A DNA stretch of 20,000 nucleotides, taken from contig KV908476.1 in the NCBI GenBank assembly GCA_002005505.1, positions 177,509 through 197,508 of the forward strand, read 5' to 3'. Source of the stretch: Botryococcus braunii. Taxonomy: Eukaryota > Chlorophyta > Trebouxiophyceae. The notes below the pieces were generated by a model. That model was not told the DNA's origin and searched no databases. It was given only the letters and a program-made list of their open reading frames with translations. Below, in pieces: positions 1 through 13,721 of the stretch (within the stretch, counting starts at the first letter, position 1; every line of letters starts with the position of its first letter). The position numbers and the translations under genes were made by a program.

Positions 1-56
<56 letters not shown>

Positions 57-72
57 TGTGTGTGTGTGTGTG
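1..72. repeat. (GT)n microsatellite
   Basis: Near-perfect GT dinucleotide array with one phase break (GGTG) near position 49, running off the left edge. It lies just upstream of the first recognisable exon, so I read it as the end of an intron of the left-hand gene. The frames open through it translate only to Cys-Val repeats and are not protein evidence. Confidence 0.95.
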
Positions 73-131
73 GGTATCATCACGGGTACCGTCTATCTTG
101 CCAAGGGGTTTGACGAAGGCAATCTCCGCAG

Positions 132-5241
<5,110 letters not shown>

Positions 5242-6387
5242 AGACATTATATGCACAAAAATCAAAGGTTACGACCTCTAAGTAGTTAACTATGTACTCC
5301 AGCGAACCTGAGAACCTAACACGTCCTCTGCTGGGCTTTGAAAGTTGCGCCAACTTGAGCTTACAAGCTTCTAAAGTCAAAACCCTATCACTAAGATTCT
5401 CTCTGTCAACAAGACCATGATAAGCGGACAGAGAGTAGAGAATTTATCAAATGTATTGATCAAATATCAATATGAGGTACGCATGTATAGCAGAGTATAG
5501 CTAGACACTGCGGGTTGAATTTGGACTGCACAGGACACCAATTAAGCTTGATTTAAGGATCGACTTCTCCAAGGTTGATCTTGTCGTGCAGCGCTGCAAG
5601 GCAATATCTAGGTATCATTGCTGAGTCGTTCGTGGAATTGGGTCAGGTCTTCGCAATGTCCTGGCCTTCAGCGGTTGACATGCACGGTTTTCTACAGAGA
5701 CCAAAGTACGCCTGTCCCAATACACGGGGCTCCGGGGGATGGAGTACGCACGTTGCGGTGGAACAAATTGTGGAAGCAATCTCCATTATGGCAGAGCTTG
5801 GAGTGAAAGTTACTTCCAGACCCTAGGATTGTTCAATGGTTGTCATGATTTAGTTATACAAATGTCATGTGGTCAACGCACGCCCTCCCACCCTATGAGG
5901 GCCGGACGGCGTGAGTGGGAGAACCTCGACTGAGGATTTTAACCTTGGAGGGATTCGTGCAGCACTTCTCAACCTCATGAGTGATCACCTTTAAAGAATA
6001 GAGCTTTAACACATGCGTCTGCGGACCCTATATATGGTGCTATAGCTGATCATGATACAGGTGTGTTAACACCGTTGTGCGCACTAATGGAAGCGCACTC
6101 ATGCATGTGAAACCCGTTGTACAATGAATTCAAGATAATTGTTGCAAGGGTATTTTGTTTGTAATGATGGTACACGTGTAATCTTGTTGCACCTGCCTCT
6201 GATGCCACGGCCGGCATATCCATCAATGTCAGTTGATGATAGATATCGATATCGTTGATGATTTCATGTAGCAACGGGATATGCATGTGAAGCCCAGCCA
6301 TTTTGGACGAGCCAGCCGACACAGTAGCCTTCGCTTATACTAACATCTTGGCTGGCATATAAACTAATACACTTGCAATATATGTAT
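5242..6387. other. Spacer between EGF-like gene and retrotransposon
   Basis: About 1.1 kb following the proposed stop of the EGF-like gene. It should contain that gene's 3' UTR, but I see no convincing polyadenylation signal close to the stop. Apart from one open stretch (5700-5933, listed separately) I see no gene, RNA gene or sizeable repeat. Confidence 0.5.
5700..5933 (+). CDS. Possible exon or short coding stretch, unrecognised
   Basis: An open frame of 77 codons ends in TGA at 5931-5933 and contains ARCGGTNCGSNLHYGRAW, a composition more like real protein than the neighbouring frames. It is preceded by CTACAGAG, which could provide an acceptor. It might be an alternative last exon of the EGF-like gene: a donor GTATCT at 5182 would leave phase 0, compatible with a start at 5700. 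It could also be the end of an unrelated gene, or chance. I recognise no family, and an overlapping frame (5575-5826) is equally open. Confidence 0.18.
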   Translation, partial: TKVRLSQYTGLRGMEYARCGGTNCGSNLHYGRAWSESYFQTLGLFNGCHDLVIQMSCGQRTPSHPMRAGRREWENLD

Positions 6388-6392
6388 CTATC
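6388..6392. repeat. Target-site duplication, left copy
   Basis: CTATC directly before the TG of the left LTR. The same five bases follow the CA of the right LTR at 13717-13721. Five bp is the usual size for copia-type integrases. Confidence 0.95.
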
Positions 6393-6416
6393 TGTGAACT
6401 TTTGTGCTTGGCGTTC

Positions 6417-6563
6417 CCTGTATGACCCGGCACGAGGGTGTTAAGTCCGGCGACACTCTTGTTGTGCGTAGAGAAACAAGCAGTGTCGTCTGTGAGTGAA
6501 GAGACTTGACTGGCAACAGTAAAGTAGCAAACACCCGAAGTGCTTTTGATGTCCCAATCAAGT
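6417..6563 (-). repeat. 147-bp LTR-internal direct repeat, copy 1
   Basis: Begins CCTGTATGACCCGGCACGAG and is exactly repeated at 6745-6891. The right LTR carries the same pair at 13013-13159 and 13341-13487, making four identical copies in this window. The unit is open on the - strand for 49 codons, but I see no reason to call it protein. Confidence 0.93.
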
Positions 6564-6744
6564 CTTACAATGTTCATTGCTCTCTCTCGTCACTCGGCAA
6601 TTCAAACTACTCTATCAACAACGTTACTGATAGTCTGCATTACCAATGTCCGATGAGCTAAGCAATTACACCTTTCTATTGTACCTTATCTAGACCCTTC
6701 CTAAACCATTGTTCATGTTCATATGATGTCTTGACCGCAGTTTA

Positions 6745-6891
6745 CCTGTATGACCCGGCACGAGGGTGTTAAGTCCGGCGACACTCTTGTTGTGCGTAGA
6801 GAAACAAGCAGTGTCGTCTGTGAGTGAAGAGACTTGACTGGCAACAGTAAAGTAGCAAACACCCGAAGTGCTTTTGATGTCCCAATCAAGT
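6745..6891 (-). repeat. 147-bp LTR-internal direct repeat, copy 2
   Basis: Exact copy of 6417-6563. The boundaries are sharp: the base before (A against C) and the base after (G against C) already differ. A single duplication inside an ancestral LTR, later copied to both LTRs by reverse transcription, explains the pattern. Confidence 0.93.
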
Positions 6892-7120
6892 GCCTCTATC
6901 CTTCGAGCCAGGAGCATATAGCCTTTCGAGCAAACCGTGTCCGATTACCTCATCCTTTCTTATTAACGTGCAATTGGTCTAGATTGGTTCTGGCAGAACT
7001 CCTGGGTTCTGCCACTGATTACTCATTCTACTAACTGTTCTCTCTGGTAATTGACGATGATCTGGCCACTATTACTCTTCTGAGGGAAAGGCACCAAAAT
7101 GTTCTGTCACTATTATAACA

Positions 7121-7138
7121 CTTCCCCTTGCCTTTTCC
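7121..7138 (-). promoter_or_regulatory. Polypurine tract for plus-strand priming
   Basis: On the - strand, GGAAAAGGCAAGGGGAAG directly precedes the 3' LTR (TGTTATAATAG...). It is 17 purines with one C, in the expected place for the RNase-H-resistant primer, and it directly follows the gag-pol stop codon. Confidence 0.88.
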
Positions 7139-10100
7139 TCACAAAAACTTGGCCAACCCCAGAGCCTCACGATGTCCCTGAAACACCTGCCTTGTCAAAG
7201 GCTTCGTGAATATATCTGCTACATTCCTTGCAGAAGGAACGTATTTCACATCCACCTGACCCAATGCAATAGCCTCCCGTGCAAAATGGAAGCTGATTGC
7301 GATGTGCTTGGTATGTTTAGAGAACACTGGATTTCTGAGATGATTGATGCATCCCTGATTATCACAGTGAATCTTCACAATCCACGGAGAAATCCCAATT
7401 TCTTCCAGGAATCCCTTCATCCAATTTGCCTCTTTGACAGCTGCACTAGCCGCCATAAACTCAGCCTCTACAGTGGATGTGGCCACTGCAGACTGCTTTT
7501 TGCTTCCCCAAACTACTGCTCCCCCAAACACACGAATTACGTAACCAGTAGTGGAAAACCTGTGATCCTGATCACCACCATAATCTGCATCCACAAAGCC
7601 CTCCAGCTCTGTGTCCTTCCCTCCAAGTACTAACACAAGATCCCTGGTAGCCATCAGATATTTCAACACTCTGATGGCTTCATTCCAATGAGCAGTGGTG
7701 GGAGTAATCCTATACCTGGAAAGCACTCCTACAGCCTGGGAAATATCAGGCCTTGTGGTGTTGGCAATGTACAGCAGTGACCCAACCAGTTCACAGTATC
7801 TGTGACCCGGAGGTAAGGGACTCCCAGCTCCAATGCTGGCACTGTTGTCCTTAGACATAGGTCGCTGTGTGGCCACAAAATCCTTAGTCATAGGGGTGTC
7901 AGGCCCCACAGACTCCAGATCCAGCCCAAATTTCTCAACTAAGGCATCAATCTTTGGGATGCAACTCAAGGAAATCAACCCTTTCTCTCTATCTCTCATC
8001 ACTTGACAGCCCAAGAAATCTTTCACCTCTCCTAGATCATGAATGGTGAACTCCTGCTTCAGCAACCCTTTCACTCTCTCAATCTCACTCATGCCCTTTG
8101 AAACTATCAATAGATCATCAACATAAATCAGCACAAAGGATTTCCCTCCATCCACAGAACATTTCACATAGACCCCAGCATCACTCTTGCACACCTCATA
8201 CCCCATGGTATGTAGCTTCTCATTAAGGGTCTTATGCCATGCCCTTGGAGCTTGCTTCAGGCCATACAGTGCCTTCTTCAAGCGACACACAGTGTTCCCA
8301 TCCCCATTCTCAAACCCAGGAGGTTGTGTGACATAGACCTCCTCCTCTAATTCACCATTTAGAAATGCAGTCTTAACATCCACCTGGTGAATTTCAAGAC
8401 CCTCCTGTGCAGCTACAGACAGCAAAGCTCTTCTAGACCCATAACTGCTGGTGGGAGCGAATACCTCCATTACATCCACTCCTGGAATTTGCCTGCACCC
8501 TTGAGCCACCAGCCTAGCCTTGAATCTAAGCACATTACCATGAGCATCCATTTTCACTGAGAAAATCCAGTGAACAGGGATTACTTTGTGACCACGAGGT
8601 CTTGGAACAAACTCCATCACCTCATGAGCATCTAAGGAGTTTTGCTCCTCCTGCATTGCAGCCTTCCAATATTCCCACTGTGGGGACTGCTGGGCTTCCT
8701 TTAAGCTGGAAGGCACACTAATCTTCCCAAATCGCACACCAGTGTGCTTCCCCTGATCTGGCTTACTCTTACTCTCACTGTCACCCACTACTCTTTCGCT
8801 GAATATCGCCGCACTGCACGAGGGGACCGTGGGGAGCGATCCAGACCCCCCTCTCTGATCTTTCTCTCTCTTAGACTCACAACTTGCCCTCTCAAGCTTG
8901 CTGCCAGTCTCTCTCACATCATCCTCCCAAACACAGGTACCTCTCGGAAAGCTCTTGTAATTGGGCGAATTCTCACACTGTCTCGGCTTCCGATTCACCT
9001 CCTCTGACACACTCTCACATGGCTGACGGTTTGCAGTCCCGTCTGGACTCTCACAGGCATTAGAACCACACTGCATGGCATGAGCTCTTGGTCTGTCTTG
9101 AGACTGTGCCCATGTCTCTCTCTCTCTCTGTCTGCTCCCTGCCAAACATGAGCGCTGGGGCGCAGGCCCAGCAGCACACTCACAAGCATAGCCCACACTT
9201 GCGTGGCTGGCACCACATTGTCTCTGGGCATTACAGACAGAGCTCCCATCTCTAACAATTTCCTCAGGTACTGAGCAGGTCCCACCCAGGCAACTCAGCT
9301 CGCTTGGACCATTTTCAGTCTGATCAAAGACTGTCCCCCTCTCATCGCTCACATGTGATGCAGGTCTCTCAGGATTCTGACCTCTTTCCTGCACTTCCCC
9401 TGGTCCCTGTGACTCGGTGTCACATTCAGTCAACCCCACTCGCTCACAGCTCTCGCCCTTCTCCTGTGCCAGCAGGAGCTCTCGAGCAGCAGTGCGCTGC
9501 TCATAGCGTTGTGATCTTGTCAATCCATCCGGCTGCTGGCCTTCGTTGTCAGGCTGCGGGGCTCGGAGTGTCTGCTGTGCTCGCCCCAAACACCGTTGGT
9601 GTTCTTCGCTGTCGGGATTCCCTCTTGCCATTCGACGAAGAGTCTCCAGCATGCCGGACTGGTCCAGGTCCAGCTGATGAGTTCCTCCCGGTGATCCAGT
9701 GGCAAGATCTGAGGCACCTTCCTCCGGGAGGCACTTCCCCTGACAGTCAGGCTCGGTTGCAGCCTCGTCAGGGGCTTCTGGGAGGGTGCTGTCAGGTCTG
9801 TTGCTGGAGCTGGGTATGCTGATCTTGCCATCTCGAGTGTGGGGCTGGATGGGATCAGCAGGAAGTTCACTATCCCACTGCTGGAGGTGCAAACCTTCTG
9901 GATATGAAAACATCTGTGGCTGTCCAGGCAGAATGTGTAATCCTACTCTGGAGGCCCCCCGAATGTGCTCCACAAATTCCACATCTCTGCTCTCCCGCCA
10001 GACCCCTCCTCCTAGATAGATTCGATATGCCTTGGACACTGGTGAATATCCAGTGAACATCCCGGGTACTGCCTTAGGAGCAAATACACCCCTCTGCTGG

Positions 10101-12382
10101 TCTGGAACATGCACGAATGCCAGACATCCCCAGGTACGTAGAAGGGAGACATCAGGTTTGTATCCCATAAACATTTCACAGGGGGTAAGAGGCCTGCCTG
10201 AGCTGGGTCCCATGTTCACAAGGGTGCAGGCTGTCTCCAGTGCCTCTTTCCACATCACGGGACTGGCTGCTGCAAAGTTGAGAAGTGTCCTGGTTCGCTC
10301 CTTGAGGGTTCTGTTGGCTCGCTCAGCTATTCCATTCTGTTGCGGGGTATATGGTGCTGACATCTCCAGTTTAGTGCCCTGAGATGCACAGAACTCCTTG
10401 AATTTGGCATTAACAAATTCAGTCCCCCTGTCACACCGAATGCATTTCACAGTGGTCCTTCGTTCTGTCTGCCAAAACAGGACAAGATCCCTGACAACAG
10501 CTCCAATGACCTCCTTTGATTTAACTGGCAAAGCTGCTTTCCATCCTGATGCTTCATCAACTACTGTCACCCAATACCGTTCTCCAGTAATTGCAGCTGG
10601 AGATATAGGACCCACAGTATCAATGTGAATTCTGTCAAGGGGGTTCACTGCAGGTCTGGAACTTTCCCCAAACGGTGGGCGTGCATGCTTCCCCTCAATA
10701 CAGGCTTCACAGTACTTGGGACATTTTTCACAAGGAGGGAGATGTGTGTCTAGGCCAGTGACCAATTGCTCGCTGCTCAGCCGTAGCATCCATGGTTCTC
10801 CAGGGTGTCCCAGTCTGCTGTGCCACAGGAACCGTCTAGTGCAGTCGTGCTTCAGGCTTTTCTTACTTTTCCTCTTCAGGGCAGCTGTTACTGGGCATGG
10901 GGTTTTACTTGCAGTCACAGGCACACAGTTGTGTACATAATACAAACCATTCTCTGCACTCACTGGCATCCTCCACCCATTTGGGCCTGTCACTGCTGTA
11001 AAGCTGCCCACACCGTCTGTGGCGAGGCAGGCACCATCACGAAGGGCAGCAGATACTGACAGGATATTGGTCGTAGCTGAAGGAACACACTGCACATGAT
11101 GCAGCCACAGTGGTACGTGCTGTGAGGACAACAGACAAACTGAGCCAGTGGCAATGATTCCTCCTGTTGCATCTGAGGTGGCAAGTTGAAGGGGAATAGG
11201 TTTGGTATGTACAGTGGGGGCATGCAGCAGGGACAGGCTGTTCACAAGGTGCACTGACGCTCCACTATCCACAAGCCAAGACTGTTTGGACTGTCTATTG
11301 CAGTGAGAGTCCAGCACATTGTAGGACACTACGTATGGCATACCTTCTGAAGGGGGAGAGGGAGGGCCATGTGGTGGATGCAACAGTGGGAATGCTCCAG
11401 CTCCCGGGAAGGCATGCTGCACAGTTGGGGGTGGCTGAGGTGCTCCAGGGAATTGTCCCTGAGGCCACATGCCAGCTAGCTGCTGTACAGCTGCAACTAC
11501 GTTCCTCTGGGTGTCTGCATCCCTCTGCCTCTTGCGGCAGTCTCGCCAGAAGTGCCCCCTTTTGTGGCAGTAGTTGCAGGTCCCCTTTATCTCTCCCTTT
11601 GCTTCCCCCTCTGCTGGCTGCTTGGGTTGGTTCAGCGCACATGCTGTTGGTGCAGTTACAGGGGCAGGTGGGGTAGGCTGAGCCATCATGACCACTGCCT
11701 GTTGCTCCCCATCATCATTATACCCTGAGGCCTCTGCTGTGGTGGAGATCAGATCTGCCAGCTGATCCAAAGGCTGAGCAACTGCAGTGGGTAGCAATCC
11801 TGGTGGGTTGGCTGCTGCTGGAAGTCCCTGCACTATCTGGGTTGCCACATGACCATCCAGGAGATCATGTCCGTTACGTTTCAGGCAGCTCTTCAGATTG
11901 ATCATCCTGGACACATACTGGGAGATAGTTTCCCCTCTCTTCATGCCCCTTGCCATCTCCTTCAGCCAGTCTGCATTGGCTTGGGGGTTGTGTCCACCAA
12001 CAAATTTCTTGCATATAAATACGTAGGCATCATAAGCAGATGGCTTGCTAGACAGTTCCCCCAACCATTCTTCTGGTACTGATTCATAGATCAGTAGCAT
12101 AGCAGCAGCATTGTGAATTGTACCAGGCATGGCTTCTTGAATAGCAGGTAGGGAACCTTTTGCACTATTAGCAGCAGTGAATGCATTATCCCACACTATA
12201 AAGTTCTGATCATGACGCAATAGCTTGATATGGACCTTTACTTGCGTGGCAATAACCTTGGGAAGACTGTCTCCCTCACCCTTGGAGGTACTGGGTGTGC
12301 ATGGCTCTCGCGTGGGGGTTGATGTTGATTCCTCGTCCGCTGACTTTGATGCTTCACTGGTGCTCGTACCCTTCTTCTTCAT
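7139..12382 (-). CDS. Copia gag-pol polyprotein, 1747 aa, intact
   Basis: One uninterrupted frame encodes the capsid and enzymes for reverse transcription and integration. Gag occupies about 40-240, with a CX2CX4HX4C zinc knuckle at C269, C272, H277 and C282. The aspartic protease has DSGA with D372. The integrase has zinc-binding residues H521, H526, C558 and C561 and the D588, D651, E687 triad with the D35E spacing. RT spans about 1250-1500, with D1335 and the YVDD box at 1420-1423. RNase H has D1598, E1639 and D1674 and the copia-typical DIFTKPL at 1723-1729. All catalytic residues I can identify are present. Between integrase and RT, about 830-1215 is a low-similarity linker with about 19 cysteines from 880 to 1190. 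Gag and Pol share one frame, so no frameshift is used. The ATG at 12382 has A at -3, but an upstream frame in the same register ends only five codons earlier. Confidence 0.97.
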   Translation of the reverse strand: MKKKGTSTSEASKSADEESTSTPTREPCTPSTSKGEGDSLPKVIATQVKVHIKLLRHDQNFIVWDNAFTAANSAKGSLPAIQEAMPGTIHNAAAMLLIYESVPEEWLGELSSKPSAYDAYVFICKKFVGGHNPQANADWLKEMARGMKRGETISQYVSRMINLKSCLKRNGHDLLDGHVATQIVQGLPAAANPPGLLPTAVAQPLDQLADLISTTAEASGYNDDGEQQAVVMMAQPTPPAPVTAPTACALNQPKQPAEGEAKGEIKGTCNYCHKRGHFWRDCRKRQRDADTQRNVVAAVQQLAGMWPQGQFPGAPQPPPTVQHAFPGAGAFPLLHPPHGPPSPPSEGMPYVVSYNVLDSHCNRQSKQSWLVDSGASVHLVNSLSLLHAPTVHTKPIPLQLATSDATGGIIATGSVCLLSSQHVPLWLHHVQCVPSATTNILSVSAALRDGACLATDGVGSFTAVTGPNGWRMPVSAENGLYYVHNCVPVTASKTPCPVTAALKRKSKKSLKHDCTRRFLWHSRLGHPGEPWMLRLSSEQLVTGLDTHLPPCEKCPKYCEACIEGKHARPPFGESSRPAVNPLDRIHIDTVGPISPAAITGERYWVTVVDEASGWKAALPVKSKEVIGAVVRDLVLFWQTERRTTVKCIRCDRGTEFVNAKFKEFCASQGTKLEMSAPYTPQQNGIAERANRTLKERTRTLLNFAAASPVMWKEALETACTLVNMGPSSGRPLTPCEMFMGYKPDVSLLRTWGCLAFVHVPDQQRGVFAPKAVPGMFTGYSPVSKAYRIYLGGGVWRESRDVEFVEHIRGASRVGLHILPGQPQMFSYPEGLHLQQWDSELPADPIQPHTRDGKISIPSSSNRPDSTLPEAPDEAATEPDCQGKCLPEEGASDLATGSPGGTHQLDLDQSGMLETLRRMARGNPDSEEHQRCLGRAQQTLRAPQPDNEGQQPDGLTRSQRYEQRTAARELLLAQEKGESCERVGLTECDTESQGPGEVQERGQNPERPASHVSDERGTVFDQTENGPSELSCLGGTCSVPEEIVRDGSSVCNAQRQCGASHASVGYACECAAGPAPQRSCLAGSRQRERETWAQSQDRPRAHAMQCGSNACESPDGTANRQPCESVSEEVNRKPRQCENSPNYKSFPRGTCVWEDDVRETGSKLERASCESKREKDQRGGSGSLPTVPSCSAAIFSERVVGDSESKSKPDQGKHTGVRFGKISVPSSLKEAQQSPQWEYWKAAMQEEQNSLDAHEVMEFVPRPRGHKVIPVHWIFSVKMDAHGNVLRFKARLVAQGCRQIPGVDVMEVFAPTSSYGSRRALLSVAAQEGLEIHQVDVKTAFLNGELEEEVYVTQPPGFENGDGNTVCRLKKALYGLKQAPRAWHKTLNEKLHTMGYEVCKSDAGVYVKCSVDGGKSFVLIYVDDLLIVSKGMSEIERVKGLLKQEFTIHDLGEVKDFLGCQVMRDREKGLISLSCIPKIDALVEKFGLDLESVGPDTPMTKDFVATQRPMSKDNSASIGAGSPLPPGHRYCELVGSLLYIANTTRPDISQAVGVLSRYRITPTTAHWNEAIRVLKYLMATRDLVLVLGGKDTELEGFVDADYGGDQDHRFSTTGYVIRVFGGAVVWGSKKQSAVATSTVEAEFMAASAAVKEANWMKGFLEEIGISPWIVKIHCDNQGCINHLRNPVFSKHTKHIAISFHFAREAIALGQVDVKYVPSARNVADIFTKPLTRQVFQGHREALGLAKFL

Positions 12383-12397
12383 GCTGTTCGGACCCTG

Positions 12398-12922
12398 TCA
12401 ATCTTCGCTCCTTTCTGACAGTCTGGAGTCTCCGTCCTCGTCCTCACTGTCGTCTTCTGTTTCCCACTCGTCCACTTCAAATTGTCCTTCGCCGTAGAGA
12501 ATCAGATGATCAATGAAATCGTCTCCCAGGCTGCTCAAAGCTAGCTCAATCGCTGCGTAGGCCGCTTTCTCGGTCCAATATGCTTCGTGCGACGGACCTC
12601 CTGTTTGCTGTAAGCACCTCTCAAAGATTGCTCGTGTCAGATATCCAGGCTCTCCGTTGATGAACGAGATTTCCCAAACAGTGAATTTATATGCTGGATA
12701 AATCGGGAAACGCTCTCGGAACCACTGAGGTGGGGTAAGTGCTCCTCGTCCGTGGGCTTCGTGGACGAAGTCCTTCACTAGGAATACCCGTTCGTCTATC
12801 GTTCGTGGGCCTGTCTCTCCTCCTGCCTTTCTTCGCTCGTTATATGTTGGAGGAGGAGGTGGAGGTGGATGAGGTCTACTTCTGCCCGTGCTCATACGTC
12901 CGGTTTGTCGCGTTCGCGCCAT
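12398..12922 (-). CDS. Extra 174-aa frame upstream of gag, unknown function
   Basis: First ATG after the primer site, 66 bases into the leader, in strong context (GCGATGG). It has a basic, proline-rich N-terminus (residues 1-40, with an eight-proline run), a mixed helical-looking body (about 42-148, with several Trp and Phe), and a very acidic tail (about 149-174). I recognise no domain. It is exactly in frame with gag-pol: after its TGA (12398-12400) come CAG GGT CCG AAC AGC and then the gag ATG. It may be a separate accessory protein, or an N-terminal Gag extension joined by stop-codon readthrough. Copia elements normally start with gag, so this is unusual. That it is translated is inference, supported by its length and position. 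Confidence 0.7.
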   Translation of the reverse strand: MARTRQTGRMSTGRSRPHPPPPPPPTYNERRKAGGETGPRTIDERVFLVKDFVHEAHGRGALTPPQWFRERFPIYPAYKFTVWEISFINGEPGYLTRAIFERCLQQTGGPSHEAYWTEKAAYAAIELALSSLGDDFIDHLILYGEGQFEVDEWETEDDSEDEDGDSRLSERSED

Positions 12923-12971
12923 CGCAGACTACTCTGCCCAAGTCATACATTTTTCATGCCTCAGCAGAAAA

Positions 12972-12988
12972 GTGGTGGGCCCATAACC
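12972..12988 (-). promoter_or_regulatory. Primer-binding site, half-tRNA (initiator Met) type
   Basis: On the + strand, GTGGTGGGCCCATAACC abuts the inner edge of the 5' LTR. It reads like the anticodon stem and loop (with CAT anticodon) of plant-type initiator tRNA-Met as I recall it, so the element RNA would pair with the middle of the tRNA and not its 3' CCA end. Drosophila copia and yeast Ty5 prime this way from a cleaved half tRNA. At least the central TGGGCCCATAACC (13 bases) is common to most eukaryotic initiator tRNAs. Confidence 0.85.
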
Positions 12989-13716
12989 TGTGAACTTTTG
13001 TGCTTGGCGTTCCCTGTATGACCCGGCACGAGGGTGTTAAGTCCGGCGACACTCTTGTTGTGCGTAGAGAAACAAGCAGTGTCGTCTGTGAGTGAAGAGA
13101 CTTGACTGGCAACAGTAAAGTAGCAAACACCCGAAGTGCTTTTGATGTCCCAATCAAGTCTTACAATGTTCATTGCTCTCTCTCGTCACTCGGCAATTCA
13201 AACTACTCTATCAACAACGTTACTGATAGTCTGCATTACCAATGTCCGATGAGCTAAGCAATTACACCTTTCTATTGTACCTTATCTAGACCCTTCCTAA
13301 ACCATTGTTCATGTTCATATGATGTCTTGACCGCAGTTTACCTGTATGACCCGGCACGAGGGTGTTAAGTCCGGCGACACTCTTGTTGTGCGTAGAGAAA
13401 CAAGCAGTGTCGTCTGTGAGTGAAGAGACTTGACTGGCAACAGTAAAGTAGCAAACACCCGAAGTGCTTTTGATGTCCCAATCAAGTGCCTCTATCCTTC
13501 GAGCCAGGAGCATATAGCCTTTCGAGCAAACCGTGTCCGATTACCTCATCCTTTCTTATTAACGTGCAATTGGTCTAGATTGGTTCTGGCAGAACTCCTG
13601 GGTTCTGCCACTGATTACTCATTCTACTAACTGTTCTCTCTGGTAATTGACGATGATCTGGCCACTATTACTCTTCTGAGGGAAAGGCACCAAAATGTTC
13701 TGTCACTATTATAACA
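12989..13716 (-). repeat. 5' LTR of the copia element (right copy)
   Basis: 728 bp; I found no mismatch to 6393-7120. It should hold the element's promoter, reading leftward. It contains the 147-bp direct repeats at 13013-13159 and 13341-13487 and the same hairpin as the other LTR (offset 6596). Confidence 0.96.
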
Positions 13717-13721
13717 CTATC
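13717..13721. repeat. Target-site duplication, right copy
   Basis: CTATC directly after the terminal CA of the right LTR, identical to 6388-6392. Confidence 0.95.

Larger units (their letters stand above)
6393..7120 (-). repeat. 3' LTR of the copia element (left copy)
   Basis: Reads TGTGAACTTTTG... to ...CTATTATAACA on the + strand and matches the right LTR at a constant offset of 6596. Inside, 6417-6563 is repeated exactly at 6745-6891 (147 bp), with 181 bp between. A hairpin with 8-bp arms (GGCAGAAC/GTTCTGCC) and a 6-base loop lies at 6992-7013. On the - strand CTATATGC near 6920 is a weak TATA candidate; if used, both 147-bp copies would fall downstream of the transcription start. Confidence 0.96.
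6393..13716 (-). mobile_element. Full-length Ty1/copia LTR retrotransposon, 7324 bp
   Basis: Complete element in reverse orientation, with two 728-bp LTRs beginning TG and ending CA and 5-bp direct duplications outside. On the - strand the order is 5' LTR, primer site, extra 174-codon frame, gag-pol, polypurine tract, 3' LTR. Gene order protease, integrase, RT, RNase H within pol defines the copia (Pseudoviridae-like) superfamily. I found no difference between the LTRs on reading both through, and gag-pol is uninterrupted, so the insertion is young. I cannot assign a named lineage. Confidence 0.97.

Noticed and set aside
6417..6891. Repeat-spacer-repeat layout resembling a CRISPR array
   Set aside because: Only two long units within a eukaryotic LTR; no short repeats, spacers or cas genes.
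6335..6917. Two - strand frames of 75-80 codons sharing about 49 identical residues
   Set aside because: Both lie over the 147-bp duplicated unit of the LTR; sequence identity comes from the DNA repeat, with no other sign of coding.
9304..9822. 172-codon + strand frame and other + strand frames across 7172-12516
   Set aside because: Antisense shadows of gag-pol, which has complete domain motifs on the - strand.
12972..12988. Fragment of a tRNA gene
   Set aside because: Only the anticodon arm matches and it abuts the LTR, so it is the retrotransposon primer site.
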